Assembly (NCBI GenBank): GCA_035533095.1
Contig: DATLUM010000072.1
Coordinates: 1-47,334, forward strand
Source: Acidimicrobiales bacterium
GTDB taxonomy: Bacteria > Actinomycetota > Acidimicrobiia > Acidimicrobiales > Palsa-688
DNA: 47,334 bases
Direction: 5' to 3'
The notes under the pieces are model-generated. The model was not told the origin of the DNA. It saw nothing but the letters and a program-made list of their open reading frames with translations, and ran no database searches. The first letter of the stretch is position 1, and each line of letters opens with the position of its first letter. The position numbers and the translations under genes were made by a program. Positions 16,428 to 24,992 of the stretch are shown here, piece by piece.

Positions 16428-17627
16428 GTGGAAACCGCGGTCGAACGAACCGACGCTGAAAGTGTCGACACCAAGGTCAAGGAACTCCTGGAGTCCCACC
16501 CTCCGGATGGGATACCGGAGCAGGAGTTCCTCGGAGCGCAGTTCGACGCCGGCCTGGCGTGGGTCCACTTCCCGGAGGGTTACGGCGGTTTGGGGGTGTC
16601 GAGGAGCCTCCAGTCGCGGGTCAACGATCTACTTCGCAAGGCGAATGCGCCCAACCTGACGCCGCGGAACGCGATCGGCTACGGGATGGCGGCGCCCACC
16701 ATCCTCACGATGGGAAGCGAGGAGCAGAAGCGGCGCTACCTGCGCCCTCTTTTCACCTGTGAGGAAATCTGGTGCCAGTTGTTCTCCGAACCAGGTGCCG
16801 GCTCTGACGTGGCGAGCCTTTCCACCCGTGCCGTTCGTGACGGCGACGAGTGGATAATCAACGGGCAAAAGGTCTGGACGACGCTTGCTCACACCTCGAG
16901 GTTCGGGATGGTTCTCGCGCGAACCGACCCGGATGCGGAGAAGCACAAGGGCCTGACGTACTTCGTGGTCGACATGCACGCGCCGGGGGTCGAGGTGCGC
17001 CCTCTTCGGCAGATGACCGGCGACGCCGAGTTCAACGAGGTTTACTTCACCGACGTCCGCGTCCCCGATTCGGAGCGCCTGAGCCCCGCGGGCGAAGGCT
17101 GGCGCGGCGCCATCGTCACCCTCATGAATGAGCGCGTCTCGATCGGGGGTGGTGTGGCGCCGAGGGGCGGCGGACCGATCGCGACTGCGCTGAAGATCTG
17201 GGGAAAGACTCCGGCCGAGCGCAGAGACCCCGTCATGAGAGACAAGCTCGCGCGGCTGTGGGTGGAGGCCGAGGTTCAACGACTCACGAACATGAGAGCC
17301 GCAGCGAATTCGAAGCTGGGAACCCCCGGTCCGGAGGGGTCGACGGGGAAGCTCGCCTTCGCCGAGCTGAACAAGCGGATCTACGAGTTCTGCGAGAACC
17401 TTCTCGGCGCCGAAGGGATGCTCTACGACAGCTACGAAATGCGCCGCCCCAAAGGCGCTCTCGAGACTCGCTCGCCGCAGCAGATGTTCCTGCGTTCCAG
17501 GGCGAACTCCATCGAGGGTGGCACATCCGAGGTCATGCGCAACATTCTCGGCGAACGGGTCCTAGGCCTCCCTGGCGATATACGTGTCGACAAGGGCGTC
17601 CCCTGGTCGCACGTGCCGCGCAACTAG
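16428..17627 (+). CDS. Acyl-CoA dehydrogenase (FadE)
   Basis: The protein has 399 residues from the GTG at 16428 (leaderless promoter 7 nt upstream); a TTG at 16419 would add three residues. It is a full-length flavin acyl-CoA dehydrogenase: WCQLFSEPGAGSDVASL, IINGQKVWTTLAHTSRFG, TGDAEFNEVYFTDVRVP, and C-terminal RSRANSIEGGTSEVMRNILGERVLGLP. The Glu-Gly-Gly-Thr-Ser version shifts the usual EGTS glutamate by one residue. It ends exactly against the APH kinase operon on the other strand. That pairing recalls ACAD10/ACAD11, where a kinase domain and an acyl-CoA dehydrogenase are one protein. Confidence 0.88.
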   Translation: METAVERTDAESVDTKVKELLESHPPDGIPEQEFLGAQFDAGLAWVHFPEGYGGLGVSRSLQSRVNDLLRKANAPNLTPRNAIGYGMAAPTILTMGSEEQKRRYLRPLFTCEEIWCQLFSEPGAGSDVASLSTRAVRDGDEWIINGQKVWTTLAHTSRFGMVLARTDPDAEKHKGLTYFVVDMHAPGVEVRPLRQMTGDAEFNEVYFTDVRVPDSERLSPAGEGWRGAIVTLMNERVSIGGGVAPRGGGPIATALKIWGKTPAERRDPVMRDKLARLWVEAEVQRLTNMRAAANSKLGTPGPEGSTGKLAFAELNKRIYEFCENLLGAEGMLYDSYEMRRPKGALETRSPQQMFLRSRANSIEGGTSEVMRNILGERVLGLPGDIRVDKGVPWSHVPRN

Positions 17628-18724
17628 CCGGCGTAACCGTCGAGCAGACCGGTCAGCCCGCTCGGCTCGTGCGGGCCGAAGGCGAGCTGTTCGAGCACCC
17701 CGACTCCCGACCGGTCCCCGAAACGAACCCGGCACAGCGTCTGCACGTGGATCGACGAGGGGTCGAGGGGTGTGAAATCGTCGACCTCGATCGACTCTGC
17801 CGCCACCTCCAACTCCCCGTGGTTGGTGCCGTGCCCGAACCTCGGGTGTAGGTAGCCGATCCCCCTCATACGGAAGGTGAGGATCCGTTCGAAATCGATG
17901 GCCGGGAGCGCCGAGCCGTCGCGCCGGTGCGGAATGATGCGGGCGGACTCTATCTCCCTAGTGCCGGGCATCCATCGGAGGTCGACCTCGCTTCGTCCAA
18001 GATGATCGGGCTCTCCTACTCCTGCCAGTGGGACAATGAGCGCCTGCTCGACCCACCTAACACCGTCGGCGCGCTCGAACAGACCCAGGTGCGTACAGCA
18101 GTCGTCGAAGTGCAGCGGCGCCCACAACCAGAACAGTTGTGGCATCTCAGGTGGGAAGTTCGTCGCCAGTTGCTCACCTACTGGGCGTACTCCCCAGGAG
18201 CGATCCCGTGTGGCGAGTGTGGTCTCCGGTCGCACGTCGATCACGGCGCCGCCGGGGAGGGTGATCGTGCCCTCCCATGTACCCCATTGGGTCAGGCGCG
18301 TGTAGTCCATGACGGTGATGTTGTTGCGGGTCAGTTGCTGGCGGGGCTCCTCGACCGCATCGGTCCGGTGCCTGAACGTCATATCGGCTGCCAGCCCGTG
18401 CTCGCCGGCGTCGACGACCAGGCGGATCGTCTTGAGTGGCTCGAGCACTTCGACCCGCACCGGACCGACCTTGGTGGCTCGGTCGACTGGCATCCGCCCT
18501 GACGCGAAGACCGAATGCTGTACCCCGTCGTGCAGCACCGAAAAGGCGGCGTCTAGGACCCCGCGGTTCGGGTAGTGGCCCATCGCAGCCCCGAGGAAGA
18601 ACGCCCCTTCGCGGTCGTAACCGTTGAACCAGTAACGGTCGTAGTGGTTGGGGTCACCGGAAACTGTCTGCGCGACGGGGGCCGGCGTCTGGTGGACGGG
18701 GTAGTCGTCGAACGGTGTGAGCAT
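17624..18724 (-). CDS. Conserved hypothetical protein, probable lipocalin-like/hydroxyneurosporene synthase-like fold
   Basis: The 366 residues are rich in beta strands and aromatic residues, with no signal peptide or membrane segment. RYWFNGYDREGAFFLGAAMGHYPNRGVLDAAFSVLHDG at 30-70, the tryptophan motifs QWGTWEG and DRSWGVRP, and FFWLWAPLHFDDCCTHLGLFE-like stretches recall CrtC/AttH-type two-barrel proteins. Those bind or act on hydrophobic substrates. I am not certain of the family name. The ATG overlaps the kinase stop (TGATG), so both are translated together. Its TAG stop shares the palindrome CTAG with the stop of the FadE gene on the other strand. A role with the kinase on a lipid-like substrate is inferred from context. 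Confidence 0.6.
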   Translation of the reverse strand: MLTPFDDYPVHQTPAPVAQTVSGDPNHYDRYWFNGYDREGAFFLGAAMGHYPNRGVLDAAFSVLHDGVQHSVFASGRMPVDRATKVGPVRVEVLEPLKTIRLVVDAGEHGLAADMTFRHRTDAVEEPRQQLTRNNITVMDYTRLTQWGTWEGTITLPGGAVIDVRPETTLATRDRSWGVRPVGEQLATNFPPEMPQLFWLWAPLHFDDCCTHLGLFERADGVRWVEQALIVPLAGVGEPDHLGRSEVDLRWMPGTREIESARIIPHRRDGSALPAIDFERILTFRMRGIGYLHPRFGHGTNHGELEVAAESIEVDDFTPLDPSSIHVQTLCRVRFGDRSGVGVLEQLAFGPHEPSGLTGLLDGYAG

Positions 18725-19857
18725 CAGCGACCCTCCCAGTAGGTTCCGGCCATCATCGCCTCCATGTCCGCTCCGTGGAACAACAGTTGGTCGACATCAT
18801 CCGGCATGGTCGACTGTCCAAAGTGGATGCTGCGAAGGCCGACACGAAGCGCGTTGATCGCGAATCGGGTCGCCGCGAAAAGGCCGTACCAGTCCATGTC
18901 CCGGCAGGTGTGCCCGGTCAGCTTCTCGTAGGAGGCGACGACGTCGTCTCGACGCATGAACGACGGCATCCCCGGCATGCCGAGCTTCAGCGCAACGCCG
19001 TGAAAGAACTCGTGGAAGAACTGGCACCAGGCCAGATCGACCTCCCTCGGACCCACCGAGGCCATCTCCCAGTCGAGCACCGCGACGGGTTCGAAGTCGC
19101 GGTATATCATGTTCCCGATCCGCGCGTCGCCCCAGGACAGCACGGGCTCTCCCTCGTCGACGGGCCATCGTTCCTCGAGCCATTTCAGCGATCGTTCGAG
19201 GAGCGGCGAGCGAACGTCCTTGGCCACCCACGCGTAGTAGTCGAGGACCTCCTTCTGGTACAGCCTCCGCAACGCCGTCCCTCCGTCAGCACCATCCTGG
19301 AGGAAGGCGAACCCCTGAACCGGCGCGGCGTGCAGCCGGGCGAGGATGTCAACCGTCCGCTCCTGCAACTTGCGCTGCTCACCCTCTGAGGCGTCGAACA
19401 GCCAGTTGTCGCCGAACAGGTACAGCGGATTGTCGGGCGGGACCTCTCCGACGACCCTACGCATGATCATGAACGGCTGCCCGACGATGCCCGGGTCTTC
19501 CTCCGACCACAGCGGCTCCGGCACCGGCACGTCCGTGAGCTCACGCACCATCGACATGACCCTGAACTGCTTGGGTATGTCATAGACGGGGAAGATCGGC
19601 ATGTCGGCAGGATCAGGCGGGATGCGCGCGACGAGACCCTCGCGTCTCGTCGCGCCTTCCTCGTGCCATTCAGCTTCGAAGACCACTGTCTCGGTCGACA
19701 TGCCGGTCCCCGACGGAACGCTGAGCTCGGTCACTCGCGGGTTGGCCGAGTCGGGTAACCGCGATGCAAGCCAACGCTCGAGCGTGTCGGGAAGCGCGGC
19801 GAGGTCGCGGCTCGATTTGACCCCGACAGTGGGTGGTGCTTCCTCGGGCGTGCTCAC
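18724..19857 (-). CDS. APH-family phosphotransferase (kinase), ACAD10/11-like
   Basis: The 377-residue protein has the aminoglycoside-phosphotransferase/choline-kinase fold. TETVVFEAEWHEEG with LVARIPP is near the nucleotide-binding strands. The catalytic loop is SWGDARIGNMIYRD, where the usual His-Gly-Asp is Trp-Gly-Asp, followed by the metal motif VLDWEMASVGPREVDLAW. These members occur next to, or fused with, acyl-CoA dehydrogenases and phosphorylate small hydroxylated substrates rather than drugs. The GTG start has an excellent AAGGGGGGA about 5 nt upstream, unlike its leaderless neighbours. It is divergent from the ABC exporter and is the first gene of a two-gene operon. Confidence 0.82.
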   Translation of the reverse strand: MSTPEEAPPTVGVKSSRDLAALPDTLERWLASRLPDSANPRVTELSVPSGTGMSTETVVFEAEWHEEGATRREGLVARIPPDPADMPIFPVYDIPKQFRVMSMVRELTDVPVPEPLWSEEDPGIVGQPFMIMRRVVGEVPPDNPLYLFGDNWLFDASEGEQRKLQERTVDILARLHAAPVQGFAFLQDGADGGTALRRLYQKEVLDYYAWVAKDVRSPLLERSLKWLEERWPVDEGEPVLSWGDARIGNMIYRDFEPVAVLDWEMASVGPREVDLAWCQFFHEFFHGVALKLGMPGMPSFMRRDDVVASYEKLTGHTCRDMDWYGLFAATRFAINALRVGLRSIHFGQSTMPDDVDQLLFHGADMEAMMAGTYWEGR

Positions 19858-19916
19858 ATCAGTCCCCCCTTCCCGGCAGGCGCCGGAAACGCCCCTGCAT
19901 TGTGGCCGATGCTGTT

Positions 19917-19922
19917 TAGGCT
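19917..19922 (+). promoter_or_regulatory. -10 element of a leaderless gene (TAGGCT)
   Basis: TAGGCT is followed by 6 nt and the ATG of the first ABC subunit at 19929. There is no ribosome site in between. Confidence 0.5.
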
Positions 19923-19928
19923 CTGCTC

Positions 19929-21704
19929 ATGGACCCCGACCGGGTACAGAGTGGGCTGATCCCTGCCCGGCCCCTGACCCGGTTGCTGCGCGAGCGCCTC
20001 GGCCCGTACAAGCGGACGATCGCGCTGATGTTGCTCTTGCAGTCGATCCAGACGACCGCGAGCCTGATCCTCCCGACACTCAACGCGCACATCATCGACA
20101 ACGGCATCCTTCCCCACAACGAGGGATACATCCGCCGGATGGGGGCTGTGATGGTTGGCTTCTCCCTCGTCCAGATCTGCTTTGCAGTCGCCGCTGTCTA
20201 CCTGGGAGCCAAGGTGGCGATGGGTTTCGGCCGCGACATCCGGGGCGTCATGTTCCACCAGGTGACCGGCTTCTCGGCGCGCGAGGTAGGAACGTTCGGC
20301 GCACCCTCCCTCATCACTCGGATTACCAACGACGTGCAGCAGGTGCAGCTGCTCGTCGTGATGGCGGCCACGATGGCCATCGCCGCGCCGATCACGATGG
20401 TGGTCGGGATCATCGCAGCGATGCGGCAGGATCTCGGGCTGTCCGCGATCCTGGCCATCAGCGTGCCGGTGGCCGCCGGCGTACTCGGCTTCCTCGTCTC
20501 GCGGATGGTTCCCGCCTTCCGGCTGATGCAGGAGCGAATCGACCAGATCAACCGGGTCCTGCGGGAGCAGATAACCGGTATCCGGGTTGTGCGGGCGTTC
20601 GTCCGCGAGCCGCAGGAGAGAGCCCGCTTCGCCATCGCCAACGGGGAGCTCACAGACACGTCCCTCAGGGCCAGCCGGCTCATGGCAGCGATGTTCCCCA
20701 CCGTCAACCTTGTCATCAACGCGTCCAGCATCGCCGTGCTGGCGCTCGGCGCCGGCCGTATCCAGGCCGGCCACATGCAGGTCGGGTCACTGGTGGCCTA
20801 CCTGAGCTACCTGATTCAGATCCTCATGTCCGTCGTCATGGCCACCTTCATGATCTCGATGATCCCGCGGGCGTCCGTGTCCGCGGGACGGATCCAGGAG
20901 GTTGGCGAAACGCCGTCCACCGTGGTAGCGCCCGCCGCTCCGCTCAGGCCGGCGCGCGGCGAGCTGGACGTCGAGTTCCGCGGGGTGGGGTTCCACTACC
21001 CCGGAGCGGAGCACGCCGTGTTGAACGGCATCAGCTTCACGACGCTGCCAGGGCAGACGACCGCGATCGTCGGGAGCACCGGCGCCGGCAAGACCACACT
21101 CGTCCAGCTGGTGCCGCGGCTGTTCGACGCCACCGAGGGTTCCGTGATGGTAGGCGGTGTCGACGTACGCGACCTCGACACAAAGCTGCTGTGGTCGGTG
21201 GTGGGCCTGGTCCCGCAGCGGCCGTACCTCTTCTCGGGCACCGTGGCCTCGAACCTCGCCTACGGGAAACCTGACGCGACGGAAGCCGAGATGTGGGAGG
21301 CGCTCGAGGTGGCGCAGGCGGCGGACTTCGTGCGCCTCATGCCGGGCGGCCTCGAGGCCCGAATCGACCAGGGTGGCACAAACGTGTCGGGCGGCCAGCG
21401 CCAGCGGCTGGCGATCGCACGGGCTCTCGTACGCAGACCGGACATCTACCTCTTCGACGATTCGTTTTCCGCGCTCGACCTCACGACCGACGCCAGGCTG
21501 CGCGCCGCGTTGAAGCCGTACACCGCTTCGAGCGTCGTGTTGATAGTCGCGCAGAGGGTGTCCACCATCATCTCGGCCGACCGGATCGTCGTGCTCGAGG
21601 ACGGCGAGATCGTCGGCATGGGGACCGACGCGGAGCTGCGAAGCAGCTGTCCCACCTACGCGGAGATCGTCCAGTCACAACTCGGTGAGCGGGAGCCGGC
21701 ATGA
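19929..21704 (+). CDS. ABC exporter subunit with degenerate ATPase site
   Basis: The 591-residue half-transporter has an N-terminal six-helix membrane domain (about 20-320) and an ATPase domain (about 345-591). Walker A is GSTGAGKTT and the signature is VSGGQRQRLAIARAL. Walker B reads IYLFDDSF, so the catalytic glutamate is Asp. The switch histidine is Gln (IVAQRVSTI). These are the marks of the non-hydrolysing site in heterodimeric exporters such as BmrCD, LmrCD or TM287/288. The gene overlaps its partner by ATGA at 21701. Substrates of such pumps are drugs, lipids or peptides; which one is unknown here. Confidence 0.88.
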   Translation: MDPDRVQSGLIPARPLTRLLRERLGPYKRTIALMLLLQSIQTTASLILPTLNAHIIDNGILPHNEGYIRRMGAVMVGFSLVQICFAVAAVYLGAKVAMGFGRDIRGVMFHQVTGFSAREVGTFGAPSLITRITNDVQQVQLLVVMAATMAIAAPITMVVGIIAAMRQDLGLSAILAISVPVAAGVLGFLVSRMVPAFRLMQERIDQINRVLREQITGIRVVRAFVREPQERARFAIANGELTDTSLRASRLMAAMFPTVNLVINASSIAVLALGAGRIQAGHMQVGSLVAYLSYLIQILMSVVMATFMISMIPRASVSAGRIQEVGETPSTVVAPAAPLRPARGELDVEFRGVGFHYPGAEHAVLNGISFTTLPGQTTAIVGSTGAGKTTLVQLVPRLFDATEGSVMVGGVDVRDLDTKLLWSVVGLVPQRPYLFSGTVASNLAYGKPDATEAEMWEALEVAQAADFVRLMPGGLEARIDQGGTNVSGGQRQRLAIARALVRRPDIYLFDDSFSALDLTTDARLRAALKPYTASSVVLIVAQRVSTIISADRIVVLEDGEIVGMGTDAELRSSCPTYAEIVQSQLGEREPA

Positions 21705-23566
21705 CGGCCGTCGACGAGCACCGCGACGAGATCCGCCGGCTGCGACCGGAGGACACCCGGCCGGCTGGACGCTGGAACGCGGCCGGCGTCCCGGGCGAGC
21801 GCTCGAAGGACTTCGGGTCCGTGGCCAGGCGCCTTGTCTCGCTCCTCGCGGTCGAGCGGGGAAAGCTCCTTCTCGTCGCCATCACTTCGGTGAGCGGTGT
21901 GGTCATGAACGTCTTCGGCCCCCGGCTCCTCGGTCACGGGACCGACGTGATCATCCGGGGGTTCGTCCACCATCACATCGACTTCCCCGAGTTGGACCGC
22001 ATACTCCTGATCGCTCTGGGCCTCTACGCCGGCTCGGCGCTGTGCTCGTTGGCGACCGCCTACACGCTCGCCGGCGTGGTCCAGCGCTTGATGCAGAGGC
22101 TCCGGGGATCAGTCGAGGACAAGGTCCACGCCCTCCCGCTCAGCTACATCGACCGCGGGTCCCGGGGCGACCTGCTCAGCCGGGTCACCAACGACATCGA
22201 CAACATCGCCCAGAGCCTGCAGCAGACGCTGAGCCAGATGCTCAACTCGGTCCTGCTTCTCGTCGGGGTTGCCGTCATGATGTTCACGATCTCACCGTTG
22301 CTCGCGGCGGTCGCCCTGACCACAGTCCCGGCATCGGTCTTCGCGATGCGCAAGATCGCCCTACGCGCCCGCCCCCGCTACATAGCGCAGTGGCGTTCCA
22401 CCGGGGCTCTCAACGGCATCGTCGAGGAGACGTTCACCGGGCATGCCATCGTCAAAGCCTTCGGCCGTCAGGACGAGGTGGAAGCCCGCTTCCGGCAGAA
22501 GAACGAAGAGCTCTTCGAGGCCGCGTTCGGGGCCCAGTTCATGTCCAGCGTGATGCAGCCGGTCACCATGTTCCTCGGCAACATGCAGTACGTGATCGTC
22601 GCCGTCGTCGGCGGCCTTCGGGTCGCGGCCGGTGCCATCAGCATCGGTGACATCCAGGCGTTCGTTCAGTACTCGCGTACGTTCTCGATGCCGCTGACCC
22701 AGCTCGCCTCGATGATGAACGTCTTCCAGAGCGGCATGGCATCCCTGGAGAGGGTGTTCGAGTTCCTCGACGCCGGCGAGCAAGTACCCGATGCCACGCC
22801 GGCAACCCCGCTGCCTAATGCCGGGCGAGTCGGCTTCGAGGACGTCACGTTCTCCTATCGGCCCGACGTACGGCTGATCGAGTCACTCTCGCTCGTGGCC
22901 GAACCGGGGCAGACCGTCGCGATCGTCGGTCCTACAGGCGCGGGCAAGACCACCCTGGTCAACCTGATCATGCGCTTCTACGAGCTCGATTCGGGCAGGA
23001 TCACCATCGACGGTCGCGACATCACGAGCATGCCCCGATCGGAGCTGCGGTCGAAGATCGGGATGGTCCTCCAGGACACGTGGCTGTTCGGCGGGACGAT
23101 CCACGACAACATCGCCTATGGCAATCCAACCGCCACGGACGAGCAGATACTCGAGGCGGCGCAGGCCACCTACGTCGACCGCTTCGTCCACTCCCTGCCC
23201 GACGGCTACTCGACGCTGATAAACGAGGAGGCCGACAATGTCAGCGCCGGTCAGAAGCAGCTGATCACCATCGCCCGAGCTTTCCTCGCCGATCCGTCGA
23301 TCCTCATCCTCGACGAGGCCACCAGCTCGGTCGACACGAGGACCGAAGTGCAGATCCAAGAAGCGATGAACCGGCTTCGCTCCAACCGGACGAGCTTCGT
23401 GATCGCCCACCGGCTCTCGACGATCCGAGGGGCCGACGTGATCCTGGTAATGGAGGACGGGCGGATTGTCGAGCAGGGATCCCACGCCGACCTGCTGTCC
23501 CGTGACGGCGCCTACGCCCGGCTGTACAACTCCCAGTTCGTGGCTCCCGCTGCCGAGGTCGATTGA
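21701..23566 (+). CDS. ABC exporter subunit with canonical ATPase site
   Basis: The 621-residue partner half-transporter has a cytosolic N-terminal extension of about 45 residues, six membrane helices (about 60-350) and an ATPase domain (about 370-621). Walker A is GPTGAGKTT and Walker B LILDEATSS, with the catalytic Glu kept. The switch His is kept (VIAHRLSTI). Its signature is VSAGQ rather than LSGGQ. The active site is formed by this subunit's Walker motifs with the other subunit's SGGQ, so the two proteins fit as one asymmetric heterodimer. The start ATG overlaps the first gene's stop. It ends 95 nt before the alcohol dehydrogenase. Confidence 0.9.
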   Translation: MTAVDEHRDEIRRLRPEDTRPAGRWNAAGVPGERSKDFGSVARRLVSLLAVERGKLLLVAITSVSGVVMNVFGPRLLGHGTDVIIRGFVHHHIDFPELDRILLIALGLYAGSALCSLATAYTLAGVVQRLMQRLRGSVEDKVHALPLSYIDRGSRGDLLSRVTNDIDNIAQSLQQTLSQMLNSVLLLVGVAVMMFTISPLLAAVALTTVPASVFAMRKIALRARPRYIAQWRSTGALNGIVEETFTGHAIVKAFGRQDEVEARFRQKNEELFEAAFGAQFMSSVMQPVTMFLGNMQYVIVAVVGGLRVAAGAISIGDIQAFVQYSRTFSMPLTQLASMMNVFQSGMASLERVFEFLDAGEQVPDATPATPLPNAGRVGFEDVTFSYRPDVRLIESLSLVAEPGQTVAIVGPTGAGKTTLVNLIMRFYELDSGRITIDGRDITSMPRSELRSKIGMVLQDTWLFGGTIHDNIAYGNPTATDEQILEAAQATYVDRFVHSLPDGYSTLINEEADNVSAGQKQLITIARAFLADPSILILDEATSSVDTRTEVQIQEAMNRLRSNRTSFVIAHRLSTIRGADVILVMEDGRIVEQGSHADLLSRDGAYARLYNSQFVAPAAEVD

Positions 23567-23661
23567 CCCGGTCACACGCCCGGCTCGACCGACCGCAGCA
23601 GCGTTCCCGGGTGTAACGTGCCGTCAGACACCGGACACGAATCCTGAGGGGGAGAGTGACG

Positions 23662-24807
23662 ATGAAGAGCAAGGCGGCCATCCTGTGGGAGACCAACTCC
23701 AAGTGGAGCATCGAGGACATAGAGCTCGATCCGCCCAAGCAGGGTGAGGTGCTCGTAAAGCTGGCCGCGTCGGGCCTGTGCCACTCCGACGAGCATCTGG
23801 TCACCGGCGACATGGTCCTCGACCAGGCGACGGCGGACGCGCTCGGCCTCAAGCAGCTTCCGGTCGTCGGCGGCCACGAGGGCGCTGGCGAGGTGGTCGA
23901 GGTGGGCCCGGGTGTCACGACCCTCGCGCCGGGGGACCACGTGGTCATGAGCTTCATCCCGGCCTGCGGCCGCTGCCCTTCGTGCGCGATGGGCCAGCAG
24001 CACCTCTGCGACCTGGGCGCCTTCCTGCTGGCCGGCCGCCAGGTCACCGACTTCACCGCGCGCCATCACGCCGCTGACGGCACGGATCTCGGGATCATGT
24101 GCTGCGTCGGCACGTTCGAGCCGTACACGGTTGTCAGCGAAGCCAGCTGCGTGAAGATCGAGCCGCACATCCCGCTGGAGCGCGCCGCGCTCGTCGGGTG
24201 CGGCGTGACGACCGGATGGGGGTCGGCGATCAACGCCGCCGACGTTCGCGCGGGCGAGACCGTCGTGGTCGTCGGTCTGGGCGGGATCGGCATGAACGCC
24301 CTGCAGGGCGCCCGGCTCGCCGGCGCCGACAAGATCGTGGCCGTCGACCCGCTGCAGTCCAAGCGCGACGCCGCTCCGCGCTTCGGCGCCACTCACACCG
24401 CTGCCTCGATGGAGGAGGCCGCTGCGCTCGTAGCGGAGCTCACCCGCGGCGCGATGGCCGACAAGGCGATCCTCACCGTCGGCGTCGCATACGGCGACCT
24501 CATCCTCCCTCTCATGAACTTGGTGAAGAAGGCGGGGCGCGGCGTAGTGACGGCAGTGGCGCCGGTGGCTCAGACCGACGTCAAGCTCGACCTCTTCATG
24601 CTGGCGATGATGCGCAAGGAACTGGTCGGCTGCATCTTCGGCAACGCCAACCCGCGCCGAGACATCCCGCGCATCCTCAACCTATACATGGAGGGCAAGT
24701 ACCTGCTCGACGAGCTGGTGACCAACACCTACTCACTCGAGGACATCAACCAGGGCTACGACGACATGCGCAACGGGACCAACATCCGCGGCGTCATCAC
24801 CTACTAG
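23662..24807 (+). CDS. Zinc-dependent medium-chain alcohol dehydrogenase (NDMA-dependent type)
   Basis: The protein has 381 residues. The ATG at 23662 lies 8 nt after GAGGGGGAG and is better spaced than the GTG at 23656. Catalytic zinc ligands are the Cys in GLCHSDEH, the His-Glu of GHEGAGEV and Cys in VGCGVTTGWG. The structural zinc loop is CGRCPSCAMGQQHLC. The Rossmann motif is VVGLGGIGMNA. The HHAADGTDLGIMCCVGTF insertion and the C-terminal INQGYDDMRNGTNIRGVI match the actinobacterial NDMA-dependent group, which holds its nicotinamide cofactor tightly and oxidises alcohols with another electron acceptor. A terminator-like hairpin follows. The alcohol substrate is unknown. Confidence 0.87.
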   Translation: MKSKAAILWETNSKWSIEDIELDPPKQGEVLVKLAASGLCHSDEHLVTGDMVLDQATADALGLKQLPVVGGHEGAGEVVEVGPGVTTLAPGDHVVMSFIPACGRCPSCAMGQQHLCDLGAFLLAGRQVTDFTARHHAADGTDLGIMCCVGTFEPYTVVSEASCVKIEPHIPLERAALVGCGVTTGWGSAINAADVRAGETVVVVGLGGIGMNALQGARLAGADKIVAVDPLQSKRDAAPRFGATHTAASMEEAAALVAELTRGAMADKAILTVGVAYGDLILPLMNLVKKAGRGVVTAVAPVAQTDVKLDLFMLAMMRKELVGCIFGNANPRRDIPRILNLYMEGKYLLDELVTNTYSLEDINQGYDDMRNGTNIRGVITY

Positions 24808-24840
24808 GCCCGACGGCGCCGGCCCTGGAGCCAGCGTTCT

Positions 24841-24881
24841 CTGTCCCCTCTCGGCTCACCAGGTGTAGCGGGAGGGGACAG
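24841..24881 (+). terminator. Terminator-like hairpin after the alcohol dehydrogenase
   Basis: CTGTCCCCTC (24841-24850) pairs perfectly with GAGGGGACAG (24872-24881). Three further weak pairs can extend the stem inward, with about a 15-nt loop. No T run follows, as is common for terminators in high-GC actinobacteria. It sits 34 nt after the stop and before the next promoter. Confidence 0.5.
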
Positions 24882-24980
24882 TGTCGCGTCAGGGGTGGCC
24901 GTAGCCGCACCGCCGACAAGGGTGGCTGAACGGTCCCGGCTAGCGGTACGGCCTCCGGGAGTGGCGACCGCCCGGTCGCG

Positions 24981-24986
24981 TATGGT
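24981..24986 (+). promoter_or_regulatory. -10 element of a leaderless gene (TATGGT)
   Basis: TATGGT is followed by 6 nt and the GTG at 24993. No purine-rich ribosome site is present. Confidence 0.55.
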
Positions 24987-24992
24987 CGGGCG

